This document shows, piece by piece, positions 1 through 9,552 of a stretch of 64,000 nucleotides of DNA (positions within the stretch are counted from its first letter, which is position 1; each line of letters opens with the position of its first letter). A program made the position numbers and the translations under genes. Source of the DNA: Bacteroidota bacterium (GTDB lineage Bacteria; Bacteroidota; Bacteroidia; Chitinophagales; Saprospiraceae); assembly GCA_020160935.1 (NCBI GenBank), contig JAIUPL010000024.1, positions 1 through 64,000 on the forward strand, read 5' to 3'. Below the pieces are notes generated by a model, which saw only the letters and a list, made by a program, of their open reading frames with translations, made no database searches and was not told where the DNA came from.

Positions 1-78
1 CGACGATCTTATTGGACAATGCGACTTCCCATTCCCTGGTGTGCAACTAAAGTTGCCGCTCTTTGAATCCTAAAAAGT

Positions 79-148
79 ACTACGACTTTTTGAAACTCAT
101 GATACTATGACTTAATGAAACTCGGCATAACTCAGGACTAACGACTTA
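79..148 (-). repeat. stop-anchored degenerate repeat after the VCBS protein
   Basis: On the plus strand the word ACTAYGACTT occurs about three times (near 79-88, 104-113 and 137-147) and TGAAACTC twice (91-98, 116-123). The last copy contains the complement of the stop codon of the minus-strand gene ending at 146. Positions 1-78 show nothing else I can name. This is the first of many stop-anchored spacer arrays in the window. Confidence 0.6.
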
Positions 149-3001
149 TTGCAGTACCACTCTCCGCTGCACAGCCCCTTTCTCCGTCGTCATTTCCAGC
201 CAGTAAACGCCTTTCGGATAAGTGGAAAGATCGGTCTGGAAAGATGCTTCACCTGCAGGCAGGTCGAGGCGGCGCGTTTGCAGGGTGCTGCCCTGGGTGT
301 TTTTCACGGAAACAGTCATTTTTCCACCTTTATATCCGGCGATTTCAGTTTTCAGTGTACCCGAAGTAGGATTCGGGAACAGGCGAAGATCGTCGGCCCA
401 AACAGGCGCGGAGGTATTAACAATGGTCGAATCGACAAAAGCCGTTACCGGTACGCGGGCGCTGGTACATTCATATCCGTAGAAGTCTACTTCCCAGTTG
501 AAGAAGTAGTAGTAACGCTCAAGACCGAAACTCGAGTTTTTGATGCTCAGCACTTCATCGATCACATACGGGAACGAAATGCCCTGGTTACTGCGATAGA
601 GTTGTGGGCCGGCCGTGCCGATAGATCCCTGGTTGACGGTTGGGTCGGTAGTCAGCACATAGTCGGTGCCAGGCTCAATATCGAAATCGATATCGATAAT
701 GGAGGTGCCGACAGGGATGTCCACTTGCGTCGATTGAACGGTTTGGCCGGCGCTGTTCAGCAAATCGATTTTACGGATACCTGCCTTGGTGGTGTACACT
801 TTTACCCTGTGCAGTTTGAATGGCGCGAAGCAGTCAAAAATCAGCGTTCCGTTGTAACTGTTATCGCTCACGGTAGAGCCCTGGTGGTCGACCATGCCTA
901 CAAATTCGTTCGGCGTATCGAACACAGTTGTGCTCGAAACCCAGTAGATGGTGGATGCGCTCAGTACGGGTGTTTCAAAAACATCGCCGGTGAAAATCGG
1001 CGTATTGTCCGTTTGGTTTTCATACCACTGCAGGTTGTTGCCGCTGGCAGAGAGGGTAGCGCTGTGGTCGATAGCGATCGTATCTCCTTCTACCACAGGC
1101 AATTCTGAATTCAGCACATTTACCGAAACAGCGGAAGAGTTGAATTCATTGCACAAGCCCTGTGTTGTGACGAAATAAGTGCCCGATTCAGTAACAGTGA
1201 TACTTTGCGTGGTGGCGCCGGTGCTCCATGTGTAAGCGTTGGCTGTGGAAGATGACAACTGAACGGAACCGCCTGCACAGAAAACGGTATCGCCTTGTAC
1301 GGTGAGTGTAGGAGTTTCCACCGGATCGACGATTACACGAATTACATTGGACACCGAAGAACAGCCCTCGCCGTTGGTCACAGTCACCTTGTAATTTCCT
1401 TCTTGTGTGACGTTGATGGAGGGGGTTGTTTCACCATTGCTCCATGAATATGTGAAATCGGCAGGTGCGTCCAGACGAACACTCTGGCCCGAACAAATGG
1501 TTGTGCTGCCTGCTGCAGTAATCGTAATCGGCGGCGCCTGGCAACCACCCTCATACAGGGTCAGGTATTGATTCAGCCCAGGGTTTACCAGTACATCGTG
1601 TGTGCCGGATGGCCAGTTGACTACGACCGAGTCGATTTGTGTTTCCTCACCCATTCCAAAGTGTACCTGCATGGAGTTCATGATACCATAACTCTGGCCC
1701 GAGTGTACCTCGCGCACCTGGATGCCGAGGGCGCTGTACAGGTAAATTTTGGAACCTACACCGTCGCGATTGGATTGTACGCCACGCAGGTTCAGCCCGA
1801 AATAACCATTCGAATTCCGGTTGTTGAGCCACATGGCATCCGGCGTGTTACTCGGCGTAGTATAGATATTGGCATAACCGGCGTACACATCCTGAAAACC
1901 GTCGTTGTTCAAATCACCGATAGCAAACGACTCGATATCGTTGTTGTCAAAATGATTGTTTTCGATAGTAAACGTCTTGTTGCCATTGTTTTTCAGCAAA
2001 TAATGCGAAGAACCCGACACCAGAATATCTATATAACCATCGTTATCAAAATCGCGGAAAACGCCTTGCATGTGCGTTCCGGGAATGGCATTCAGGATGC
2101 CTGCCGAAGCCGTAATATCTGTGAAATGGCCGGAACCATCGTTTTCGAGCAACTGGCTGGAAACGTCGTGGTTGGTGATGAAACAGTCGAAGTCGCCGTC
2201 GTTGTCAATATCGCCAAAATCGGCCGTCCAACTTTGTGCGCCGATCCGCAACCCGGAGGCGTTGGTTATATCCTGTGTGAACGTACCATCGCCGTTGTTC
2301 AGAAACAACTGATTGATGCGACGTGCATCGGCAGGGTTGTTCACCCCCTGGCGGCATTTGGCGATGTAAAGGTCCATCAGGCCGTCGTTGTTCACATCCG
2401 AAAAGATAGAGCCGTAGTTGCCGGAGTTATCTGATACCGGTACGGTGGTCAGGTCGATCCAGTTTTGCTGGTAGGTGAACGTACCGTCGCCGTTGTTGCC
2501 AAAAATGCGCGCCACACCATCGTCATGGCACACAAAAGCATCCAGCCAGCCATCGTTGTTGATATCGGCAAAATTGACATTCTGGACGAATGTCTGCGGT
2601 GCGTTCATCACGACCGTGTTGTAATCCGTGCCATCTTCATTGGCGGTGATAAACTTGATGCCGTCGTAACTACCACCCGACATAAAGTCTGAATAACCGT
2701 TGTTGTCCACATCGGCTGCACACATACCCCACTGGCTTTCATTGGATACGGCTGCCAATTGGAGCAAGGTAAATGGCTGATTGGGGGCTGCCTGGTACGA
2801 AACGGATAAAATACGACCCTGATCCAGGCGAATAATATCGTCCAGACCATCGCCATTCACATCCGTTACGCCAATGGCAATGCCGCTGTAATGTTCTGAG
2901 GGGGTAAGCAATTCTGTGTGTTTGGTAAAACCAATCTGGGCAACCAGATTACCGCTGATTAGCAACGTCAGCGACACAAGCATGGGTGTGGTAAATTTCA
3001 T
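146..3001 (-). CDS. T9SS-secreted VCBS/FG-GAP and ASPIC/UnbV protein
   Basis: The frame is open to 3106, but the ATG at 3001 puts a clean signal peptide (MKFTTPMLVSLTLLISG, cleaved after VAQ) at the N-terminus, so I chose it (951 aa). Residues about 30-430 carry at least seven Ca-binding-type FG-GAP/VCBS motifs (DVNGDGLDD, DINNDGWLD, DIDNDGDFD, DFDNDGYID, DLNNDGFQD). These are expected to fold as a beta-propeller. An ASPIC/UnbV domain follows at about 430-520 (SNRDGVGSKIYLYS, VVNWPSG), then two PKD/Ig-like modules with YSWSNGETT and YTWSTGATT. The last 80 residues are a type A T9SS sorting domain (LFPNPTSGTL ... YPKGVYWLEM). It is predicted to be exported and anchored or released at the cell surface; ligand unknown. 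Confidence 0.9.
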   Translation of the reverse strand: MKFTTPMLVSLTLLISGNLVAQIGFTKHTELLTPSEHYSGIAIGVTDVNGDGLDDIIRLDQGRILSVSYQAAPNQPFTLLQLAAVSNESQWGMCAADVDNNGYSDFMSGGSYDGIKFITANEDGTDYNTVVMNAPQTFVQNVNFADINNDGWLDAFVCHDDGVARIFGNNGDGTFTYQQNWIDLTTVPVSDNSGNYGSIFSDVNNDGLMDLYIAKCRQGVNNPADARRINQLFLNNGDGTFTQDITNASGLRIGAQSWTADFGDIDNDGDFDCFITNHDVSSQLLENDGSGHFTDITASAGILNAIPGTHMQGVFRDFDNDGYIDILVSGSSHYLLKNNGNKTFTIENNHFDNNDIESFAIGDLNNDGFQDVYAGYANIYTTPSNTPDAMWLNNRNSNGYFGLNLRGVQSNRDGVGSKIYLYSALGIQVREVHSGQSYGIMNSMQVHFGMGEETQIDSVVVNWPSGTHDVLVNPGLNQYLTLYEGGCQAPPITITAAGSTTICSGQSVRLDAPADFTYSWSNGETTPSINVTQEGNYKVTVTNGEGCSSVSNVIRVIVDPVETPTLTVQGDTVFCAGGSVQLSSSTANAYTWSTGATTQSITVTESGTYFVTTQGLCNEFNSSAVSVNVLNSELPVVEGDTIAIDHSATLSASGNNLQWYENQTDNTPIFTGDVFETPVLSASTIYWVSSTTVFDTPNEFVGMVDHQGSTVSDNSYNGTLIFDCFAPFKLHRVKVYTTKAGIRKIDLLNSAGQTVQSTQVDIPVGTSIIDIDFDIEPGTDYVLTTDPTVNQGSIGTAGPQLYRSNQGISFPYVIDEVLSIKNSSFGLERYYYFFNWEVDFYGYECTSARVPVTAFVDSTIVNTSAPVWADDLRLFPNPTSGTLKTEIAGYKGGKMTVSVKNTQGSTLQTRRLDLPAGEASFQTDLSTYPKGVYWLEMTTEKGAVQRRVVLQ

Positions 3002-3107
3002 CGCAGGTAGATAGATTGATGCTGAAAAATGGTGCGAAAGGTAGTGGTAAAAAAGTTGTAATAAATGTTTGTCTGTGTCACTTGGCAAATGCCCGACAAC
3101 AACCATT

Positions 3108-3149
3108 AAAAAAAATCCCGAATTTCTGCTTGGCGCAAAAATTCGGGAT
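3108..3149 (-). terminator. rho-independent terminator
   Basis: ATCCCGAATTT (3115-3125) and AAATTCGGGAT (3139-3149) form an 11-bp stem. Read on the minus strand it is followed by a run of T residues (plus-strand A run about 3108-3115). It lies 29 bases beyond the stop of the SprB-type gene, whose transcript it should end. It also sits in the leader of the next minus-strand gene. Confidence 0.8.
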
Positions 3150-3177
3150 ATGAAAAACTTGGAAACCCGGTAGTGGT

Positions 3178-6100
3178 TTATCGCACAACCGTTACGTCGC
3201 CGCGATACAACAGCACACGATCATCCAGGAATTCTACTTCAATAGTGTACACATAAACACCCGGGTTGACGTAGTCGCCTTTGTACTGACCGTTCCAGCC
3301 TTCGGAAAGGTTGTCGTTGTCAGGGTAGAAACTTTCTCTTTCGTACATCAACTCACCCCAGCGGTTGAACACGCGCATAAAGTTCACCTGCTTCACACCG
3401 GCTCCCGCATACACATTGAAGTGGTCGTTGATACCTGCAGGATTGCCCGGAATGAAAATGTTGGGAATGAACACATTGCGATTCGGGTCGATATTGATGA
3501 GTATCGAGCCCGTTCCCGTACAGCCGTTTTCATCCTGCACTACCAGCGAATAGGTCTGTGATTCGAACGTGTAGGCAGTTGGGTTGAGCACGAGCGGATT
3601 GAGCAGCAATGCTGCCGGCGACCACACAAAAGTATCTACCACTGCGCCGGTAATAATTGGCTGCAATACGATCGAGTCGCCGAGTTCAATTTCAATTTCT
3701 GCCGGGTCGAAGGATACAACGATCGGATCTGGTTCGTCGATGGTAATGGTATCGGTATATTCGCAGTTGCGCACATCATAGTAAGTAATGTAGTGCTCGC
3801 CGCCACCTACGGTGATCGGGAAATCCTGCGACAATTGCACGCCAAAATCGAGGCTGAACTGATATGGAGCGCCTGCGCCACCAAAAATGGTGTCGATCAC
3901 AAGGGTTGTTTCATCGCCGTTGCAAAGGAGCGGCTCCCAGGGCAGGTACGAACCCTGAACGGGTGGTGGATCGGCCAGTACCAGGTTGTCCAGTGTGCCC
4001 GTACAACCGGCTGCATCGGTAGCCGTTACCGCATAAGTGCCAGATGTCAGATTGGGCGCATTTACAGTGGTACTTACTACATTGGTGCCATCCGACCAAC
4101 TATAGGTGATGGTGCCGGTATTTCCTCCTGTGACCACTACGCTCAGTTCGCCGTCATTGCCACCAAAACATTGAATGTCGGCGCCCGGGCCTTCTGTCAG
4201 TACCAGTGGGTCCGGTTCGGTTACTTCCGTGCTGTAAACGCCAGTGCAACCGTTCTGGTCGCTAATGGTCACCGTATATACACCTGCTGCGAGGTTGGAA
4301 ACGGAAGCCGTATTGGCAGGTACGCTCCACATGTATGAGTAAGGGCCGCCGTTGCCGCCCGAGCCTACTACGTTTACAGCACCGTCGGCAGTGCCATTAC
4401 AAGATGCTGCCGTGCTGTCGAGGGTGGTAAATGCTACTGCCGATGGGCCGTCAATAAATATCTGATCGACCAGGAAGCAGTTGCCACCATCGGTAATGGT
4501 TACCACATTGACACCGGCGCAGAGGTCGGTTCTCAAGGAATCTGTACTGCCATTGTCCCAGACAAAACTGAAATTACCAGTGGTCGCTGGCGTAGTGGCG
4601 TATGTCACTACCGGAGAGGCCACCCCGTCGCACGTGCCAAAGCAGGATACAGGCTGAATGGGCGACGACAAGAAGGTATTTACAATGGCTGGTGGTTCGT
4701 TCAGGGTAAAATCACCTGTCAGGGTACAACCCTGCGAATCGGTTACCGACAAGGAATAAGTACCTGCTTCCACATCGATCAGGGTACTGGTAGCCTGCCC
4801 GGTAGGTGTCCAGGCGAAGGTATAGTTCGGGTGACCGCCCGAAACGCCTACGCTGATACGTCCGTTGTCATATCCGAAGCATGAAGGCTCGAGGAAGGTG
4901 GTATCCGAGAAAGTCAGCACTTCTACCGAATCGAGTCGGAGCGTATCCTGGGAAGCGCAACCTGCCAGGTCCTGGATCGTGACGATATATTCGCCACCGT
5001 TCAGGTTACAGGCTTCGTTGGTGTTGCTGGGCAGGAAGTTGCCGTTTGCGTCTTGCCATACATAACTGGAGCCGGTAGGTGAATTTACCGTCAGGCATCC
5101 GTCGTTGCCACATCGCACCGAAATGGAGTCGACACTGGTGACCGTTGGCGGGTCGGGTAGTGCAAGGTCGAATGTAAGCGAGTCCTTACAACCATTCAGG
5201 TCGGTTACCGTGATCGTGTAGGTACCTGGCACGAGGCCGTTGATGGAAGACGTCGAGGCCATATTACTCCACATGAAGGAATAGTTGGGGCCGCCGGTAC
5301 CACCCGATGTAAAGGTGCTGATAGAACCGTCGTTCTGGAAATTACAGGACGGCTGTTGCAGGCTGATGGTATCGATGACGAGTTCTGTAGGCGATGTGAT
5401 GATTACCGTAAGCGTATCGGCACAACCCACAGCGTCGGTTGCCAGTACGTTGTAGGAGCCGGCCGCCAGTCCGTCGTAGCAGGAAGTAGTGGCAGTAGGG
5501 TTGGTTTGTGTGAAACCTACCGGCGCCCAGAAAAACTGGTAAGTACCACCCGAAGCAGGCGATTCCTGTACTTCCACACAAGCCATACCGTCGTCTACTT
5601 TGGAGCAGGAGGTATTTTGCTGGGAAGAAAGAACAAGATCTACCACGCGCAGGTCTGTAAGTTCTATTTCATCGGTAGCAGTACAGCCATTGCTGTCAGT
5701 AATGGTGACGTAGTAGGAGCCAGCGCACAGATTGTCGATGACAAACGGATTGCCATTACCTGTACCATTGGCAACTGCCACTGGTGGAGTGGCCACATCT
5801 GGGGTGTATTCCCATACAAAATCGTAGGTATTGGAACCCGTATTGGTGTAGGGCGTTCCGCCGGTAGCCGTATAGGTAATGGAGCCGTTGCAAACGCCTG
5901 TGCAGGAGGCAGGATTTACCGTAATATTCTGGTCATTGATGGCGGAGGGTTGGCCCAGCGCACCGGAAGCCACCGCAGTACAACCAGTGGCTACATAGGT
6001 AACAGTAACTGCATAACTACCTGCTCCTACACCTGTTTGAGTTGAGGTACCCGGGTTGGGTACATTGGCTGGCGACCAGGCAAAAGTGAATTGTGGTGGA

Positions 6101-7821
6101 GCGGGGTTATTTACAGGAGTGGAGCCGAGCAAAACGCTGGCCGTCACCACACCATCTGTCCTCCCGTTGCAGGATGGCAACTGGCTGGTTACATCCAATG
6201 CGACGCCCAGGGTAGGAATATCAATGGTAATGGTGTCTTCCACAGTATTGCCGAAACCATTGTTGTCAGTTACCCGTATCAGGTAATCGCCGCTCATAAG
6301 GCCGGTGTACGTCGTACTGCCGCCCGCATTCGAGATATTTGCAATGCTAATTGCACCACCTGGTAGGCGCTGGCGCGTTACTTCATAAGGCGTCTGGCCG
6401 CCGGTAGCCGTTACCCGGATACTGGCAGTGCCATTACAGGTCGTATCAATTACCTCTGTGGTGAATTTAAGGGGAACGAAATCGACACATACCTGGCCTT
6501 CATCTACCGTGAGGGCTACGGCTGTACCAAATTCATCTTCCATGTTGATGGCGGAAGGAGCATTGGTAATCGTCAGTGGCGTACATTCTCCTAATTGACC
6601 AACAACAGTAAAACACACCTCAAACAACGTTTGGCCATCCGGGATGCTGATCACATTGCCCAGATTAACCTGGTCATAAATAATAGCGCCTAGTTGGCCA
6701 ATATTGGTGCCCTGCGTATTCAGGTTGCTCGCATTAAAGGTACCAATAGCGGGGTTCGGGTTCTGTACGTCGTTGTATTGAAGAATGGTAGGATCCCAGT
6801 TTACAGAAAATGAAGAACCTACGAGGTCGAAATTTTGAACCGTAACGGGAACACAAATGGTCGAACCCGGAGGCGATACCGTATCCGGCATGGCAAAAAC
6901 CACATTATCGATCGGGTTGCAGGCAGCCATGGTAATCTGGAACGTGAGGCCGCAACTTTTGCCGTCTTCTACCGTCACATCGTAAGTGCCGGTTTGAGGA
7001 ACGGAAAAGATAACATCGGCGCCATGAAACAACTGCGAGGCAGCCGTTTGGATGATCGCATGCACGTTGGGGTTGCCGTTCAGGGCAATGGAAATGGTGT
7101 AAACAGCCTGTGGATTCAGTTCAGGGTAGCCACCTTCCACGCGGAATTTACCCAGACAGTCGTTGCCGAAGTTGGTAGAAAGACCGCTTTGGGAAATAGC
7201 ATTCAGATAGGCCACCTTGAATTCTACGGCAGTATTGACATTCACGCAGGGGCCCGGAGGTGTGCCCTCAAATCCTTGTGTGGCAAAAGCATCGAGTGTA
7301 ATCGGAGCAAAGTGCAGCGTAATGGGCTGACCGCCGTTAAAAGCCGTTTGCAGGCCGCCATTGTTGTTGAACAGGATATCGCCATTGGCCTGGTCAGTTG
7401 CTACCCAAATGCCGTTGGTAGCGCCAGGCAGGATGCATGGATCGGTCAGGATTGTTGCCAGGTTGTCGCCCATAATGGTAGGCGCACAAGTGTAAAAAGC
7501 CCAGCCGATACCCGGAGCAGTGGCTGGCTGCGGGTCGCCCGACAAATCAAAGTCGCCATTGTGGTCAATTTGAATCTGGTCATTGCGGCAAAGGAAAATG
7601 GTGTCCTGGGGACCCGTCAGGTTGGTATCATTGCTCTGTCCGTTAAAAGCGCCCAACGTGAATGTGCCGGCATTGTTGCACATCATTTCGGCGTTGTTGC
7701 CAGTGGGGTGATAGACAGGAATTACACGGGTCGGAACTGAGATGTTCTTAGGAACCTGGGCATGAAGGATCGTTGTCGTGCCAAACAGACATACGAGCAA
7801 CGGGATTAGCAGTTTGTACAT
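3178..7821 (-). CDS. SprB-repeat adhesin with cohesin-like domain, T9SS type B
   Basis: This is a giant surface protein of about 1547 aa. I chose the ATG at 7821 (signal peptide MYKLLIPLLVCLFGTTTI, cleaved after LHAQ) over the TTG at 7845. After an N-terminal beta-rich region, residues about 315-450 resemble a cohesin-type domain (FAMPDTVSPPGSTICVPVTV ... WDPTILQYNDV ... DGQTLFEVCF). About eleven SprB-type repeats follow, each with PSCNGxxDGxxxVxxxGGxxxYxFxWSxG and AGxYxVTVTDxxGC. The C-terminus is the gliding-motility-associated domain (NVFIPNIFIPGN, MRVFNRWGELMYERESF, GVYVYTIEVEF), the type B sorting signal. SprB of Flavobacterium is a motile gliding adhesin; a role in adhesion or gliding here is inference. 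The spaced Cys residues of each repeat probably form disulfides. Confidence 0.9.
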   Translation of the reverse strand: MYKLLIPLLVCLFGTTTILHAQVPKNISVPTRVIPVYHPTGNNAEMMCNNAGTFTLGAFNGQSNDTNLTGPQDTIFLCRNDQIQIDHNGDFDLSGDPQPATAPGIGWAFYTCAPTIMGDNLATILTDPCILPGATNGIWVATDQANGDILFNNNGGLQTAFNGGQPITLHFAPITLDAFATQGFEGTPPGPCVNVNTAVEFKVAYLNAISQSGLSTNFGNDCLGKFRVEGGYPELNPQAVYTISIALNGNPNVHAIIQTAASQLFHGADVIFSVPQTGTYDVTVEDGKSCGLTFQITMAACNPIDNVVFAMPDTVSPPGSTICVPVTVQNFDLVGSSFSVNWDPTILQYNDVQNPNPAIGTFNASNLNTQGTNIGQLGAIIYDQVNLGNVISIPDGQTLFEVCFTVVGQLGECTPLTITNAPSAINMEDEFGTAVALTVDEGQVCVDFVPLKFTTEVIDTTCNGTASIRVTATGGQTPYEVTRQRLPGGAISIANISNAGGSTTYTGLMSGDYLIRVTDNNGFGNTVEDTITIDIPTLGVALDVTSQLPSCNGRTDGVVTASVLLGSTPVNNPAPPQFTFAWSPANVPNPGTSTQTGVGAGSYAVTVTYVATGCTAVASGALGQPSAINDQNITVNPASCTGVCNGSITYTATGGTPYTNTGSNTYDFVWEYTPDVATPPVAVANGTGNGNPFVIDNLCAGSYYVTITDSNGCTATDEIELTDLRVVDLVLSSQQNTSCSKVDDGMACVEVQESPASGGTYQFFWAPVGFTQTNPTATTSCYDGLAAGSYNVLATDAVGCADTLTVIITSPTELVIDTISLQQPSCNFQNDGSISTFTSGGTGGPNYSFMWSNMASTSSINGLVPGTYTITVTDLNGCKDSLTFDLALPDPPTVTSVDSISVRCGNDGCLTVNSPTGSSYVWQDANGNFLPSNTNEACNLNGGEYIVTIQDLAGCASQDTLRLDSVEVLTFSDTTFLEPSCFGYDNGRISVGVSGGHPNYTFAWTPTGQATSTLIDVEAGTYSLSVTDSQGCTLTGDFTLNEPPAIVNTFLSSPIQPVSCFGTCDGVASPVVTYATTPATTGNFSFVWDNGSTDSLRTDLCAGVNVVTITDGGNCFLVDQIFIDGPSAVAFTTLDSTAASCNGTADGAVNVVGSGGNGGPYSYMWSVPANTASVSNLAAGVYTVTISDQNGCTGVYSTEVTEPDPLVLTEGPGADIQCFGGNDGELSVVVTGGNTGTITYSWSDGTNVVSTTVNAPNLTSGTYAVTATDAAGCTGTLDNLVLADPPPVQGSYLPWEPLLCNGDETTLVIDTIFGGAGAPYQFSLDFGVQLSQDFPITVGGGEHYITYYDVRNCEYTDTITIDEPDPIVVSFDPAEIEIELGDSIVLQPIITGAVVDTFVWSPAALLLNPLVLNPTAYTFESQTYSLVVQDENGCTGTGSILINIDPNRNVFIPNIFIPGNPAGINDHFNVYAGAGVKQVNFMRVFNRWGELMYERESFYPDNDNLSEGWNGQYKGDYVNPGVYVYTIEVEFLDDRVLLYRGDVTVVR

Positions 7822-8096
7822 GCGTGATGTGTAAGAATTTGACAAAGAATAGGTGGATGTGTTAACAAAAGCGGGGAATTGCGCAAAATGAGATACAGTG
7901 CTCGGAAAAAACGTTGTTCAAAACGCACAACTTTAACGTATCGGCGGGACACAGGCGGCCCACAATAAAGGTGCCATGTGCGCGCAGAATGGGCGCAAAA
8001 GTAGACATTTGACAGGTATCTAACATATCAAATTCAATACAAATATTTCAATAATATGTGCATTGCCGGTTTTGAATGACGCGACAAAACGCGGCC
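7822..8096. other. intergenic leader region, no gene seen
   Basis: The 275-base spacer lies upstream of the SprB-type gene and downstream of hutI. CAAAAGTA at 7996-8003 is a minus-strand TACTTTTG, matching the Bacteroidota -7 element TAnnTTTG. No -33 TTTG lies at the usual spacing, so it is only a weak promoter candidate. No hairpin or small ORF convinced me. Confidence 0.3.
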
Positions 8097-9359
8097 TTAA
8101 CTTTTTTTATTGCTGTTTGGGCCTTCCCAGACGCGTCCGTTCAACACAATTGTGTCTACAAGGTCGGTTCCGAATGCATAAGGCAGGTAAGCCAGCGAAG
8201 GCATAGGGCGGGTAATAAAAAAACTGGCGGCTTTACCACGGGCGATGCTGCCATGTGTTTTTTCCAGTTCCATGGCCCGCGCGCCATTGAGTGTAGCAGC
8301 CTGGATGGCTTCTTCGGGCAGCATTTTCATTTTGATACATGCCAGTGCTACCACCAGCGACATGCGCCCCGAAGGCGATGAACCCGGATTGAAGTCGGTG
8401 GCCAGTACCACAGGCAATCCTGCGTCGATCATACGCCGGGCCGGGGCGTATGGTATGCCGAGGAAAAAGGCGCAGGACGGCAGCAGGGTGGGCAGGGTAT
8501 CGCTTTTTTGTAAGGCATCTATTTCTGCTTCGCCAGTGTATTCCAGGTGATCGACGGAAATCGCGCCTGCTGCAATACCGGCCTGTACGCCTCCTGTATA
8601 GCCCAGTTCGTTGGCGTGAATTTTGGCTTTGAGCCCAAATCGGGCAGCCGCTTGCAGAATTTGGCCCGTTTCTTCTACGGTAAAAAAGCCCTGGTCGCAA
8701 AAAACGTCGCAATAATCTGCCAGGTTTTCGGCTACTACCGCCGGTAGCATTTCATTGATTATCAAACGGATATAATCTTCTCTCCTTTCCTTGTATTCGG
8801 CCGGAACGGCATGTGCGCCCAAAAAAGTCGCTTTTATCGGTATCGGACTCACTGCCTTGAGCCGACGGATGACGCGCAGCATTTTTAATTCGCTTTCCAG
8901 GCTTAAGCCATATCCACTTTTAATTTCAATGGCCGCCGTGCCATAGCCGATTACTTCCTGCAAACGCTGCCAGGCATCTTCGTACAACTGATCTTCCGAA
9001 GCGGCCTGCAGACGCCGGGCAGAATTCAGAATGCCGCCGCCTTGCCGCGCTATTTCCTCGTAACTCAACCCGCGAATACGGCTTACAAATTCTTCTTCGC
9101 GGCTGGCCGCAAAAACAATATGTGTATGCGAATCGCACCAGCCTGGAAACACCATGCGCCCGGTGGCATCCAGCACCGTATCGGCCGAGGCAGGGCACTC
9201 CGACATAGGTCCAAATGCCTCGATCAGGCCGTCTTTTGCCAGCAGGTAGGCATCGTGAAGTAGGGGCAGGTCGGCCATTTCCGACCCTTTGACTACGGAA
9301 CGGAGTTGGGTTTCGGCTTGAACCAGCGTTTTGATATGTCGTACGAGCAGGGTGGACAT
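8097..9359 (-). CDS. hutI: imidazolonepropionase
   Basis: HutI hydrolyses 4-imidazolone-5-propanoate to N-formimino-L-glutamate, the third step of histidine degradation. The 420-aa protein has the amidohydrolase metal motif (GWCDSHTHIVFAASREEEF), the substrate-binding region KSGYGLSLESELKMLRVI, the second metal region HANELGYTGGVQAG, and SVDHLE. ATDFNPGSSPS follows near the C-terminus. I chose the ATG at 9359 because it starts the conserved N-terminus. The longer frame to 9464 reads through a repeat array as a Leu/Pro-rich string. No other hut gene is in the window, so the pathway genes must lie elsewhere. Confidence 0.95.
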   Translation of the reverse strand: MSTLLVRHIKTLVQAETQLRSVVKGSEMADLPLLHDAYLLAKDGLIEAFGPMSECPASADTVLDATGRMVFPGWCDSHTHIVFAASREEEFVSRIRGLSYEEIARQGGGILNSARRLQAASEDQLYEDAWQRLQEVIGYGTAAIEIKSGYGLSLESELKMLRVIRRLKAVSPIPIKATFLGAHAVPAEYKERREDYIRLIINEMLPAVVAENLADYCDVFCDQGFFTVEETGQILQAAARFGLKAKIHANELGYTGGVQAGIAAGAISVDHLEYTGEAEIDALQKSDTLPTLLPSCAFFLGIPYAPARRMIDAGLPVVLATDFNPGSSPSGRMSLVVALACIKMKMLPEEAIQAATLNGARAMELEKTHGSIARGKAASFFITRPMPSLAYLPYAFGTDLVDTIVLNGRVWEGPNSNKKS

Positions 9360-9380
9360 GGTGTTTTTTTTAATGAACAA

Positions 9381-9464
9381 GGGCAATGAACCAAGGGGCA
9401 AAAGGCAAGGGGCAAAAGGCAAGGGGCAAAGGGCAAAAGGCAAAGAGGCAAAATGCAAGGGCAA
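9381..9464. repeat. GGCAAAAGGCAAGG tandem word array
   Basis: About ten irregular copies of the words AAGGGGCAAAAGGC and GGGCAAAGGGC lie between the divergent starts of hutI and the 9553 lipoprotein. There is no opposite arm, so it is a strand-asymmetric, purine-rich array rather than a hairpin. It sits in the leader of hutI. Confidence 0.75.
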
Positions 9465-9502
9465 TTTGGAGCGGGGGCGTTCGTTTAGGCGGCAAAACTA
9501 TT

Positions 9503-9510
9503 TACTTTTG
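9503..9510 (+). promoter_or_regulatory. candidate -7 promoter element
   Basis: TACTTTTG matches the Bacteroidota -7 consensus TAnnTTTG and lies 42 bases before the ATG at 9553. No good -33 TTTG is seen at 17-20 bases upstream, so confidence is limited. Confidence 0.4.
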
Positions 9511-9552
9511 ACCGGTCATTGTGATACCGTGTTTAATTCATTTTTTAAAGCA

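Noticed and set aside
149-1108. Plus-strand frame of 319 codons in the VCBS protein gene
   Set aside because: It is antisense to the sorting domain and Ig modules of the real gene, with no motif.
7822-7845. TTG start at 7845 for the SprB-type gene
   Set aside because: The ATG at 7821 begins a typical signal peptide. The TTG would add eight polar residues before it.
9360-9464. Extension of hutI to 9464
   Set aside because: The extra 35 residues are a Leu/Pro-rich read-through of the GGCAAAAGGCAAGG array. The conserved HutI start is MSTLLVRHIKTL at 9359.
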